From the IMG/VR virus record IMGVR_UViG_3300002145_000083, positions 1 to 23,734 of that record: a DNA stretch of 23,734 nucleotides, one strand, 5' to 3'. The DNA is from a virus. A program made the translations under genes and the position numbers. Shown here piece after piece: positions 6,902-13,864 of the stretch. The notes below the pieces were generated by a model, which saw nothing but the letters and a program-made list of their open reading frames with translations, was not told the origin of the DNA and searched no databases. Positions within the stretch are counted from its first letter, which is position 1; every line of letters starts with the position of its first letter.

Positions 6902-9229
6902 TCACTCCTGATCTTTGTGACGTCGTCGATACCAGCCTGAGTTTGCCGTGAGTCGCAGGTGATCGTCAGGAAGCATTGCGTTGGTAATCACTGCTGACAA
7001 CGGGTCGAAGGATCCGATATTCCCCAGCGCAGACTTTACCTGTGACTGACGGAAGACGGCGTAAGTCGCTATCCCATCTTCCGTGAACTTTATTCCGTCG
7101 TATCCGAGAACGTCTAAGTAATCCGCCAGAAGTTTACGACTCTCTTGCGTCGTCTCGTTCCAATGACGCCATACTTCTGTGCTTTTTGTCGGGTTCTCCG
7201 AGGCTCCGATTATCTTCTCATAAATGGCGTCCGACTTTTCATAGTTTGGCTTTGGTGCTCTGTTTTCTGCGTCCGTTAAAAACTCATCAAGACTCTTGTG
7301 TTTTGCTAGAACATCGTAGGGACGTTCCACTTTTAGATACACTGGAGTCACGTTTCCGCTATCAACAACCCCTTGCGAGACTGATCTCAACTGGGCGTAA
7401 CCAGACGCTTGTTCCGCCGACTCGGAGTACCACGTCAATTCACCTACAGTTTTTTCTTCTTCGACTGCACCACGATACATCACCTTTGGGCTTCCACTCG
7501 CGTCTACTACTTGGCTACTCCCAAACCACTTTCGCAGGTTACTGTCTCGTTCTGCTCCGAATACTCCACTACCAGTCCCCCATCTGCCATTTGAATCTCG
7601 TGGCTGATTTGGATTGTAAGCGTTGGCGATCTGTCCATCTAGAATCGACTTCGGGCGTGTCTTCGAAATGTCCGCATCCGCACCGATCCATCGGCTTCGC
7701 TTTCGCTGCTCTTTGAGTGGTCGCTTCGGAGCTTCCGCCTTGATCGATTCGTCTAATGCTCGATCGATCATTTTCTTTTCACGCTGTTGACGCACTGTCT
7801 CACCGAGTGCAGTCTCACGAGTTGGTGACTCACCAACGCCAGACGGTACCCATGAACACCTGCACCCTGGGTGCCGTGGCAGCATTCCACGAGCCTCAGT
7901 CACCTTGAGCACGATTCCATCTAATGGACGACATAATGGACAGACTTTCGCATCTCCCGTCGTACTCCATTCGACCATTGCTCCGATCTTATCGACTCCG
8001 AGCCGCTCGAACGTGTCCAGCTGTCCCTCTGCATGTGACCTCATGATCTCTGTCCTGGCAATCACCTTCGCACGCTTTTCCTCGATTCCGTTGACAGACT
8101 TCATGATGTCCCGCGCAACGACGTGAGGGCTCTTACCCTGGGTCAGCCCATCAGTGAGCGTGCGGGTCAACAGCGTGTCCATCGTTGACGTGACGCCTTG
8201 CAATTCGGTGAATACCCGCGACGCAAGCGTCTTGAGCCGGTCGATCGAAATCGGATGTGCGAAGCTGGCTCGCAGGAAGTCTTCACGTGTCCCCGCGAAC
8301 CCCTTCAGCGGGTTTGCCGCGAACATTGCCCGAGCCTGCACCTCAGTGTCATCGAACGCCCGACCGGCTCCCTGCTCGTAGCCGTCTCTGATGTATCTAT
8401 GCCAGAACGTATCAGCGATCACCTGTGAAACGTGAGTCATGAACAAATCACTGAGTTGCATCCCGAGCCAACTGCGGAAACCGTTCAGCTTCTCAACCGT
8501 CGTGAGGAAGTTGAATCGTGCATTGTTAGTCAGGGAGAGCTGAATCACCGACCGGACGTTGTTAGGGTGTGCCACTTCCAACGACGTGAACGGTAATGGC
8601 TTGTGATGTAGTCCGCTCGAATAGACGTACTTCCAGCCTGTTCCCGGCTTCAGGTAGGCCAGCGTCAAGTGTGGCTCATACTCGGGATGCGTGTCCGTAT
8701 GCGGGAACTCAGCGAGGTCAGAATTGAACGTCTGCAACATCGGGCTATTGACGTCGAACTTCAGGACGTCGAAGTCAGCGTTTCGGAACACGCTTAGATT
8801 CCCAAACCAAGCCGTCAGTGGTGAATGTTGAAACAGCAACTCCTGGACTCGTGCCTTATCGACTGAGTGCAGCCCATAACGCACGGTCACGTGGTAGTCT
8901 GATTCGAGTTTCTTCAAGTCTTCCGGAGCGATCCCGGCCTGAATCTGTTTCAGTGCCGTGACGATATCCGGCTCGGTCACCATCGCCTGAACGCTCACGA
9001 ACTCCCGACGATTGGCCACCGGGGGGAGCCCCTTCGGCCCATCCTTTAGGCCGAACGCATCGTCATCAACAATCAGCTTTCGAAGACGTCGCCTGAGTTC
9101 CGTGAACCGTTTCGCGAGGTCAGTCTCAAACTCGCGACGCAGTTTACCCGTGCGTGAGGGATCGATTCGCAACGGGTTGATTGCGGGACGGCGATGCTTT
9201 TGCACTTTAGACGGCTTCGGCTTTCTCAT
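6902..9229 (-). CDS. 2H phosphoesterase - MuF minor head protein - ADP-ribosyltransferase-like fusion
   Basis: A 775-residue multi-domain protein. Residues 80-225 hold two H-x-T motifs, HVT (113-115, in YHVTVRYG) and HLT (187-189, in PHLTLAYL), the signature of 2H phosphoesterases (LigT and Acb1 type). Residues 380-465 are a phage MuF/head morphogenesis domain with ARTEIMRSHAEG, the metal-like CPLC (430-433) and HPGCRC (453-458). Residues 539-554 are the tag NPNQPRDSNGRWGTGS. Residues 570-737 resemble an ADP-ribosyltransferase-type effector: VVDASGSPKVMYRG, YSES, VYLKVERPYDV, GYDGIKF and a terminal VFRQSQVKSALGN. MuF proteins sit inside or under the portal and can enter the cell with DNA, so both enzyme domains may be injected effectors. 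The GAGGA site supports the ATG. Confidence 0.8.
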   Translation of the reverse strand: MRKPKPSKVQKHRRPAINPLRIDPSRTGKLRREFETDLAKRFTELRRRLRKLIVDDDAFGLKDGPKGLPPVANRREFVSVQAMVTEPDIVTALKQIQAGIAPEDLKKLESDYHVTVRYGLHSVDKARVQELLFQHSPLTAWFGNLSVFRNADFDVLKFDVNSPMLQTFNSDLAEFPHTDTHPEYEPHLTLAYLKPGTGWKYVYSSGLHHKPLPFTSLEVAHPNNVRSVIQLSLTNNARFNFLTTVEKLNGFRSWLGMQLSDLFMTHVSQVIADTFWHRYIRDGYEQGAGRAFDDTEVQARAMFAANPLKGFAGTREDFLRASFAHPISIDRLKTLASRVFTELQGVTSTMDTLLTRTLTDGLTQGKSPHVVARDIMKSVNGIEEKRAKVIARTEIMRSHAEGQLDTFERLGVDKIGAMVEWSTTGDAKVCPLCRPLDGIVLKVTEARGMLPRHPGCRCSWVPSGVGESPTRETALGETVRQQREKKMIDRALDESIKAEAPKRPLKEQRKRSRWIGADADISKTRPKSILDGQIANAYNPNQPRDSNGRWGTGSGVFGAERDSNLRKWFGSSQVVDASGSPKVMYRGAVEEEKTVGELTWYSESAEQASGYAQLRSVSQGVVDSGNVTPVYLKVERPYDVLAKHKSLDEFLTDAENRAPKPNYEKSDAIYEKIIGASENPTKSTEVWRHWNETTQESRKLLADYLDVLGYDGIKFTEDGIATYAVFRQSQVKSALGNIGSFDPLSAVITNAMLPDDHLRLTANSGWYRRRHKDQE

Positions 9230-9325
9230 TTATTCCTCATGTGATTCAGCCGATGCAGCGGACATCGCCTCACCAAATCGCAAGAATCCGCTCACTTCCA
9301 TTCATTAGGATCAAACCCGAGAGCG

Positions 9326-9553
9326 TCAATCTCTTGGCTGATTCGGGTTGAACTTATTGCCAGTCAGGCCCAACGCTTCTACTTCAATTTCGAAAGGTAT
9401 CGATAACTCGTAACCATTTGCCTTCGCCTTTTCCTGATCAGCAGCCAACGATCTCCGAAGGTCATCTGCCTCTTCTCCGTGAATGGTTGGCGGCCTGTCA
9501 AGCAGGAAGTCTCGCATCACCTTTTGTATTTCTTCCGACGTTAGACGTTTCAT
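9326..9553 (-). CDS. Small protein ending in the NPNQPRD tag; possibly truncated
   Basis: This 75-residue protein starts behind AGGTGAG, three bases after the zeta-toxin gene. It is mostly helical and charged (TSEEIQKVMRDFLLDRPP) and ends abruptly ALGLTGNKFNPNQPRD-stop. In the zeta-toxin protein the same sequence continues into a full domain. After the stop, a shifted frame reads QEIDALGFDPNEWK-stop, a plausible native C-terminus, so a small indel in the AGAGA run may have shortened the protein. Its position beside a zeta toxin makes an antitoxin role thinkable, but it shows no clear epsilon-family pattern. Confidence 0.55.
   Translation of the reverse strand: MKRLTSEEIQKVMRDFLLDRPPTIHGEEADDLRRSLAADQEKAKANGYELSIPFEIEVEALGLTGNKFNPNQPRD
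9336..9379. repeat. Copy 1 of a 44-bp dispersed repeat encoding the LGLTxNKFNPNQP tag
   Basis: About 40 of 44 bases match 10368-10411, including an identical 24-base block at the left end. Both copies are read in the same frame in two adjacent genes. Conservation at DNA level suggests recent duplication or recombination through the tag. Confidence 0.85.
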
Positions 9554-9556
9554 TGC

Positions 9557-10546
9557 TTACTCACCTTTAGCGACAAATTTATTCCATGCACTCGCATCAT
9601 GAATAGTGACCTCAGAACCACGAGCAGACATGATTGCTTTCGCTTTGCTTCCGTTTGTGTCCCATAGAGTCACCTCATCGAACAGTCCTCTCTGAAGTGC
9701 TTCAGGTAGCACTCTGCTAACTGAGGCGTGTGTTGCCCGGACTACTGCTTCCGGAACCACTCGCCCTGTCTTTTCTGCTCTGGCGTTGCTCCGTTTGACC
9801 GCTGTTTCAGTATCAACTGTTACATAGTGCGCGACAACCCGTTGCCCTGAGTCCTTCATTGCTACAATTTTACTCTCCAATGATTCAATAGATGAATCCC
9901 CCGTTCCATCTAGTAGCGTGTTGTAACCTCCGCTACTGGCTCTCTTTTGAAGTTCTTTGCTTACGGCTGAAGATTCTTCATGAACGAACGCAGCACTCTT
10001 CGGATTCTTTTTCGAAACCATGTTGTCATATTCTGGAATCTTCGCTTTGATCTGGTCAGAGTCGATGTGAACAGTATTATCTGGGATAATGATCCCACCA
10101 TCCCTAAGAGCACTACTCTTTCCTGCTGCTGGACCTCCACCCATCACGTAAGCAATTGGCTGTGAACCAACAACTGGAGTTTTTCCGCTCATGGTTTCAT
10201 CCAGAATTTTCTGGTGAAGCTGTCGTCTCTCTTCTGTCCAGGACCCGTCAGGTTTCCGGTACGCGTTGTATGTGTCATCCCCATTGGGATTACTTGGTTC
10301 TGTTACAAATGCGGAACCTGGCCCTGCAGTACCACCACCTGAACCGAATCTGCCTCTGGAATCCCTCGGCTGATTCGGGTTGAACTTATTGTCGGTCAAT
10401 CCCAACGCTTCAGCGGCCTCATCATCCGTCCAGACGGACGGTTCCGCATTCACAATCGCAATGTGACTACTCAGTATTGCGTCCCAGAATTCGTCATCGG
10501 ATATTGAGTTGTTTTCATCAACGACGATGAAGTTCTGATCGCTCAT
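9557..10546 (-). CDS. Zeta-toxin family kinase with N-terminal NPNQPRD tag region
   Basis: A 329-residue protein. Residues 1-50 are acidic, 55-72 carry FNPNQPRDSRGRFGSGGG, and about 125-325 form a zeta-toxin domain. Its features are a P-loop GGPAAGKSS (137-145), IDSDQIKAKIPEY (161-173) with the conserved Asp pair, FVHEESS, LLDGTGDS (211-218), and RSNARAEKTGRVVP with Arg residues for phosphate contact. Zeta toxins phosphorylate UDP-N-acetylglucosamine and block peptidoglycan synthesis. No typical epsilon antitoxin is adjacent. The tag, also found before the effector domain of the neighbouring MuF protein, suggests virion packaging. It could also serve as a superinfection-exclusion or lysis-timing factor. 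It begins directly at the stop of the preceding small gene. Confidence 0.85.
   Translation of the reverse strand: MSDQNFIVVDENNSISDDEFWDAILSSHIAIVNAEPSVWTDDEAAEALGLTDNKFNPNQPRDSRGRFGSGGGTAGPGSAFVTEPSNPNGDDTYNAYRKPDGSWTEERRQLHQKILDETMSGKTPVVGSQPIAYVMGGGPAAGKSSALRDGGIIIPDNTVHIDSDQIKAKIPEYDNMVSKKNPKSAAFVHEESSAVSKELQKRASSGGYNTLLDGTGDSSIESLESKIVAMKDSGQRVVAHYVTVDTETAVKRSNARAEKTGRVVPEAVVRATHASVSRVLPEALQRGLFDEVTLWDTNGSKAKAIMSARGSEVTIHDASAWNKFVAKGE
10368..10411. repeat. Copy 2 of the 44-bp tag-encoding repeat
   Basis: Partner of 9336-9379, lying inside the zeta-toxin gene and encoding its tag region in the same frame. The two copies are about 1 kb apart as direct repeats, so recombination between them would delete the zeta-toxin domain. 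Confidence 0.85.
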
Positions 10547-10771
10547 TTATTGATCCTTAGCTTGTTGCATTCTTCGGCTTCTGATTTCGCGAAGCCTGCG
10601 AATCTTTTGACTCAGCACAGCGGCATCATACCACGTAAAGCTCAGACTTTTATCCGACGCGTATCGCCCCATCAATTGCAGCAGAGTGGCTGCACTCTCG
10701 TCGTCATAGAAAAACACGTAGCGGTCGGTGTCTTTAACGAGTGCCAGAACATTCATGAGTTGCTGCTGCAT
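10547..10771 (-). CDS. Small hypothetical phage protein
   Basis: The start is set at ATG 10771 (MQQQLMNV), nine bases after GAGGA; an upstream ATG at 10780 lies too close to that site. The protein is 74 residues, with N-terminal DRYVFFYDDESAATLLQLMGRYA, then FTWYDAAVLSQKIRRLREIRSRRMQQ, a basic C-terminal helix. Similar small proteins occur near portal genes in other phages without known function. It lies between the portal and zeta-toxin genes, with no gap to the latter, and is presumably part of the head operon. Confidence 0.6.
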   Translation of the reverse strand: MQQQLMNVLALVKDTDRYVFFYDDESAATLLQLMGRYASDKSLSFTWYDAAVLSQKIRRLREIRSRRMQQAKDQ

Positions 10772-10792
10772 GATTCGCATTCCTCATTGCAT

Positions 10793-12709
10793 TCAGACGA
10801 GTTCATCAACCGGGGTCTCAGACCAGAACTTGCAGCTCCAATACTTCGGCTTCCACTTCGGGCCGGCGTCAATATCACATCCGTGACGTGCCCGAAAGTT
10901 CTTCCGCCGCTCCGGATCGTCTCGCTTGATCTCCATCTCCGGGTCACCGAAACGAACCAGCACGACGTTGCCATCGCCGTTCTTCGTGTAGACCGCAAAC
11001 TTCTTCGGGCCATCTGGCGTGCGGAACGGATTGTTGAGTTCTCGGTTCCCGTTGATTGCCATCACACGTTTGGCATAATTGTTCGGGATCATCTCCCACG
11101 TGCCGAACTCATCTTCTTCAACGTGATCGATGTTGCCAGTCGGTTGATCTGCTCCGAGGTCAATCTCCGGCCCGGTGCCTTCATCACTTGTGTCACCGCC
11201 GTCATTACCGCTGGCAACGTCTGGCGAGACGGTAGCCGCTTGCGCATTCGCCGCATCTGCCTGTGACTCATTCGCGGATTCGAGCGTTGACTGAGCCTCT
11301 TGATCCGAGTACCCAAGCTCTCGCGTGAGGTAGTTTGTCGGTGGAATCATCGCATCAACACCGCCGCCGATATAGGCCACGAGAGCCTGCGTGCGAGTCA
11401 GTGCAGTCGATGCCTTTTCCTGTTCTGAGAGGCCCGGCTCGTAATCCCAGCCCGCTTTATAGGTTTCCGGCTCCGGAAGCACGCCAGTAAGAATCAGCAT
11501 GTCGACGAACGGAGCAATCAGACTCGGAACGGCGATGCGTTGCCGCCGCCCCTTGATCTTCTGCGACCATGCCGACTTGTCCTGACTTGATGCCAGCTCA
11601 CCGCGTTCGGAGCCCATGAATATACGCATCGGGCAATCCGCCTGAATCGCGATCGCTTCCAGGTGAGCCTTAATCTGCGACGTCGGATCAACAACCGTCG
11701 GGCTCAGAGTCTTAGCCTGCATACCTGACAGAGAGAGGTACCTCTGGAGCCCGTTCATGTATTGCTCCATCTGGTTCCGCATGAATGTCTGGTCGATCTT
11801 GACGTTGGCTCCGAGCTGAGGGTTCGTCTCGATGCTGATCCCCGGGAACGCACCCTTCCAGTACATCTCAGCCGAGCCTCCGTACAGCTTCCGAAGGTCA
11901 AGTAGTCGATTCAGAACCGGGCGCAACAACGGGGCACTGATGACTTGCCGACGTGTCCCCCGTGCGAAGTGAAGACATCGCGTCCAGTGAACTTCAATCG
12001 TCTCACTGTGCGCGTTCAGTAGTCCCTGCTCAGTTTCCATCGGGTCGTATAACGTGATTCGATAGCGAGTCGGCAGACCATACCTTGTCGATGCCCGGCT
12101 GGTTTCAACTTGCGAAATCTCCGCCTGGACCTCGTCAAACTCACGAAGATACAGCAGTTTTCGTGGCTTCCCCGGCTTCCCGGATTCGACTTCCGCGATC
12201 GGCTCCATGAATCCGTTCGCGTCATCGATATCATCGAAGCCAAACAGCATCACGCCATATCGTCCAACTCCAGACAACAGGTCGAGGTTATAGAGATGCG
12301 TCCAGACGGCTGATTCTTCGTCGTCCTGGTACCAGCTCTCCCCGTCGAGTGATAGGCTGAGTTGGTCCCACGCTTCTTCAAACGGAGTGACGTCGTTCGG
12401 GTCTTCCGTCTCCCATACGTGCGGCGAATCGAGCCACGTCTCTGACGGGTAGAGTCCGATCATGCGATTCGCGATCGGATCACGATCGAACATGCGTCGA
12501 TAATCCCGGATCGATATGTCACCCGTCTTCGGGAATCCGCACTCCGCGTCGATATCGCGGCGAGGGTCCAGGAGCTTATCCATCAACTGGCTTCGGGACA
12601 TGATCGCGTTTGTGAGCAAGTCTTCGAACGTCCTGGAGGTGAGGACTGGGGCGAGTGACTCCTGCACCCCGGAGTTCGTGACCATATAATCGAAGCTGAA
12701 TTCGGACAT
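10793..12709 (-). CDS. Portal protein, DUF1073-type, with a C-terminal extension
   Basis: This 638-residue protein should form the dodecameric ring at the capsid vertex through which DNA passes. The first 450 residues fit the DUF1073 portal family: IRDYRRMFDRDPIANRMIGLYPSETW, LLSGVGRYGVMLFGFDD, VHWTRCLHFARGT, RPVLNRLLDLRKLYGGSAEMYW, and SERGELASSQDKSAWSQKIKGRR. An acidic, Ala/Gly-rich linker (about 480-545) leads to a separate C-terminal module, KKFAVYTKNGDGNVVLVRFGDPEMEIKRDDPERRKNFRARH and KYWSCKFW, seen elsewhere at the end of prohead or minor head proteins. DUF1073 is sometimes labelled 'Acb1-like N-terminal', but no 2H motif occurs here. AAAAGG precedes the ATG. The 5' end is duplicated at 13561-13664. 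Confidence 0.85.
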   Translation of the reverse strand: MSEFSFDYMVTNSGVQESLAPVLTSRTFEDLLTNAIMSRSQLMDKLLDPRRDIDAECGFPKTGDISIRDYRRMFDRDPIANRMIGLYPSETWLDSPHVWETEDPNDVTPFEEAWDQLSLSLDGESWYQDDEESAVWTHLYNLDLLSGVGRYGVMLFGFDDIDDANGFMEPIAEVESGKPGKPRKLLYLREFDEVQAEISQVETSRASTRYGLPTRYRITLYDPMETEQGLLNAHSETIEVHWTRCLHFARGTRRQVISAPLLRPVLNRLLDLRKLYGGSAEMYWKGAFPGISIETNPQLGANVKIDQTFMRNQMEQYMNGLQRYLSLSGMQAKTLSPTVVDPTSQIKAHLEAIAIQADCPMRIFMGSERGELASSQDKSAWSQKIKGRRQRIAVPSLIAPFVDMLILTGVLPEPETYKAGWDYEPGLSEQEKASTALTRTQALVAYIGGGVDAMIPPTNYLTRELGYSDQEAQSTLESANESQADAANAQAATVSPDVASGNDGGDTSDEGTGPEIDLGADQPTGNIDHVEEDEFGTWEMIPNNYAKRVMAINGNRELNNPFRTPDGPKKFAVYTKNGDGNVVLVRFGDPEMEIKRDDPERRKNFRARHGCDIDAGPKWKPKYWSCKFWSETPVDELV

Positions 12710-12743
12710 TCTGTAAGCCTTTTAGTTATTGGACTTTCGCCCA
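12640..12743. repeat. Direct repeat copy 1: tail of the 66-residue gene plus portal 5' end
   Basis: Ungapped match of 104 bases with 13561-13664, with about seven differences. It contains the last codons (WAKVQ-stop) of the 66-residue gene, the ribosome-binding site and the first roughly 23 codons of the portal. The methyltransferase gene lies between the two copies. Confidence 0.93.
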
Positions 12744-12817
12744 AGCGAATCCTGTCAATCCGAGCCTTTGCCGAATCCGGGGCATTATCTCGGATCGAAT
12801 CTGGGATATTTAATACG

Positions 12818-13471
12818 TTATGTGGCAAAGTCCAACACACCCTGCCGCAAGCGGTTTGCCGCCGCTTCGCAGTATTGTTCCTCGATCTCAATTCCGATAG
12901 CTTTCCGATTCTCACGTTTCGCGGCCAGCAACACCGACCCCGACCCCATAAACGGATCAACGATCGTTTCCGCGTCGGGGAATATCTCGCCCATGATCGC
13001 CATGAATAACCCGCTCGGCTTCTGTGTTGGGTGTACTCGCTTCCCGCCGTCCGCGTTCACGACTCCGCCGTGAAGCTTGCGAATCATCCTGTCAAATCCG
13101 CTCGCCTTATTCATCCACGCCAACTCGAACGGCGACCCTAGCATCTTGTCCGCCGCTGCCATCGTTCTCTTGTCCCAGCATATCCAACGCCCATGACTCG
13201 GTAGCAACTGCGGCCAGTTCGCCGCCCCAAAGATCACAGCGTCGTCAACCTTCCACAGCATCGAACACAACCAACGAGCGAGCATCGTGTCCGCATCCCC
13301 AGCAACGTCAATTCGTTTCGTACTGTTCGGCAGGTTCGCTACCTGTGCGTTGTATTCAATCCCATACGGCGGATCGGTCAACAATAAATCCGCCCGTTCC
13401 AGTTGTGGCCAAATCACCCGACTGTCGCCGTGGTAGATCGTTGTGTAGGTGTCTTGGTAGTACGGCGTCAT
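12818..13471 (-). CDS. Site-specific DNA methyltransferase, beta class (N6-adenine or N4-cytosine)
   Basis: The start is ATG 13471; a TTG at 13492 would lie inside the attC-like site. The protein is 217 residues. Motif IV TDPPYG is at 32-37, HPTQKP at 147-152 and motif I DPFMGSG at 172-178, followed by AIGIEIEEQYCEAAANRL. The order IV then I is that of beta-class enzymes (PF01555), which methylate adenine N6 or cytosine N4. No restriction enzyme is nearby, so it is probably an orphan methylase protecting phage DNA. The TAA stop is embedded in ACATAAC, the pattern of the cassette genes at 15558-16874. The gene was evidently inserted, as it interrupts a duplicated portal 5' region. Confidence 0.9.
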   Translation of the reverse strand: MTPYYQDTYTTIYHGDSRVIWPQLERADLLLTDPPYGIEYNAQVANLPNSTKRIDVAGDADTMLARWLCSMLWKVDDAVIFGAANWPQLLPSHGRWICWDKRTMAAADKMLGSPFELAWMNKASGFDRMIRKLHGGVVNADGGKRVHPTQKPSGLFMAIMGEIFPDAETIVDPFMGSGSVLLAAKRENRKAIGIEIEEQYCEAAANRLRQGVLDFAT

Positions 13472-13483
13472 CCGTGAAAAGCC

Positions 13484-13557
13484 CCATAACAAAGCAATGC
13501 ACCGGACGGGCGGAGCGATGCGGTTCGAAGTGGATAGTCACCAGCCGCCCGCCGGTG
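13484..13557. repeat. attC-like palindromic site beside the methyltransferase, one end missing
   Basis: The minus strand ends in TTTGTTATGG, an R-box-like core. Long arms pair: CACCGGACGGGCGG (13500-13513) with CCGCCCGCCGGTG (13545-13557), leaving one unpaired base as attC arms do. The other R box is absent: the arm runs into the duplicated portal fragment, so the site looks truncated by recombination. Confidence 0.65.
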
Positions 13558-13630
13558 AATTGAAGACTGGTGCGAGTGCTTCCTGCACCCCGGAGTTCGT
13601 GACCATATAATCGAAGCTGAATTCGGACAT
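13538..13630 (-). pseudogene. Truncated copy of the portal N-terminus
   Basis: A ribosome-binding site and start codon as in the real portal lead to about 23 matching residues (MSEFSFDYMVTNSGVQEALA, then PV). The frame then enters the attC-like arm and stops after NSPAGGW. It may still be translated as a 30-residue peptide. It is a by-product of the insertion that brought the methyltransferase gene. Confidence 0.85.
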
Positions 13631-13664
13631 TCCGTTTGCCTTTTAGTTATTGGACTTTCGCCCA
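13561..13664. repeat. Direct repeat copy 2: tail of the 66-residue gene plus portal 5' end
   Basis: Partner of 12640-12743. This copy is joined to the intact 66-residue gene, so the junction on its right is the ancestral one, while the intact portal belongs to copy 1. Confidence 0.93.
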
Positions 13665-13847
13665 CTCAAGTTCGTGATCTGCAAGTCGAGACATTGGGAC
13701 AATGTCACTAAATGTCACACATACCACCTGAAGCCCTCGACCTCTACGCCGAACAATCACGTCGTTCACGTTTGATCCGTCTGGCCACCGGGTCTTGTAG
13801 TTGCCTGGCTCAGTTGGCTTCGCTGATGTCCACTGTAGCTCAATCAC
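13647..13847 (-). CDS. Small hypothetical phage protein
   Basis: The start is taken at GTG 13847 because AAAGGAAAGG ends six bases upstream; the frame could begin at TTG 13868. It is 66 residues: IELQWTSAKPTEPGNYKTRWPDG, then basic VRRRGRGLQVVCV, then HELEWAKVQ. The pattern Trp, Pro-x-x-Pro-Gly-x-Tyr near the N-terminus and Trp near the end is common in small phage and cassette-borne proteins of unknown function. It follows the large terminase gene by about 17 bases, so it belongs to the packaging operon. Confidence 0.6.
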   Translation of the reverse strand: MIELQWTSAKPTEPGNYKTRWPDGSNVNDVIVRRRGRGLQVVCVTFSDIVPMSRLADHELEWAKVQ

Positions 13848-13864
13848 TGAATGCCTTTCCTTTC

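Noticed and set aside
10793-12709. Reading the DUF1073 protein as an Acb1 anti-CBASS enzyme because of database naming
   Set aside because: It has portal-type sequence and length and sits in the portal position, and I see no paired H-x-T motifs. The 2H domain is in the MuF fusion instead.
12743-12817. Inverted repeat ATCCGAG/CTCGGAT after the methyltransferase as a terminator
   Set aside because: There is no T-run on either side and the loop is long. It may be a degraded attC arm, but the evidence is too thin to list.
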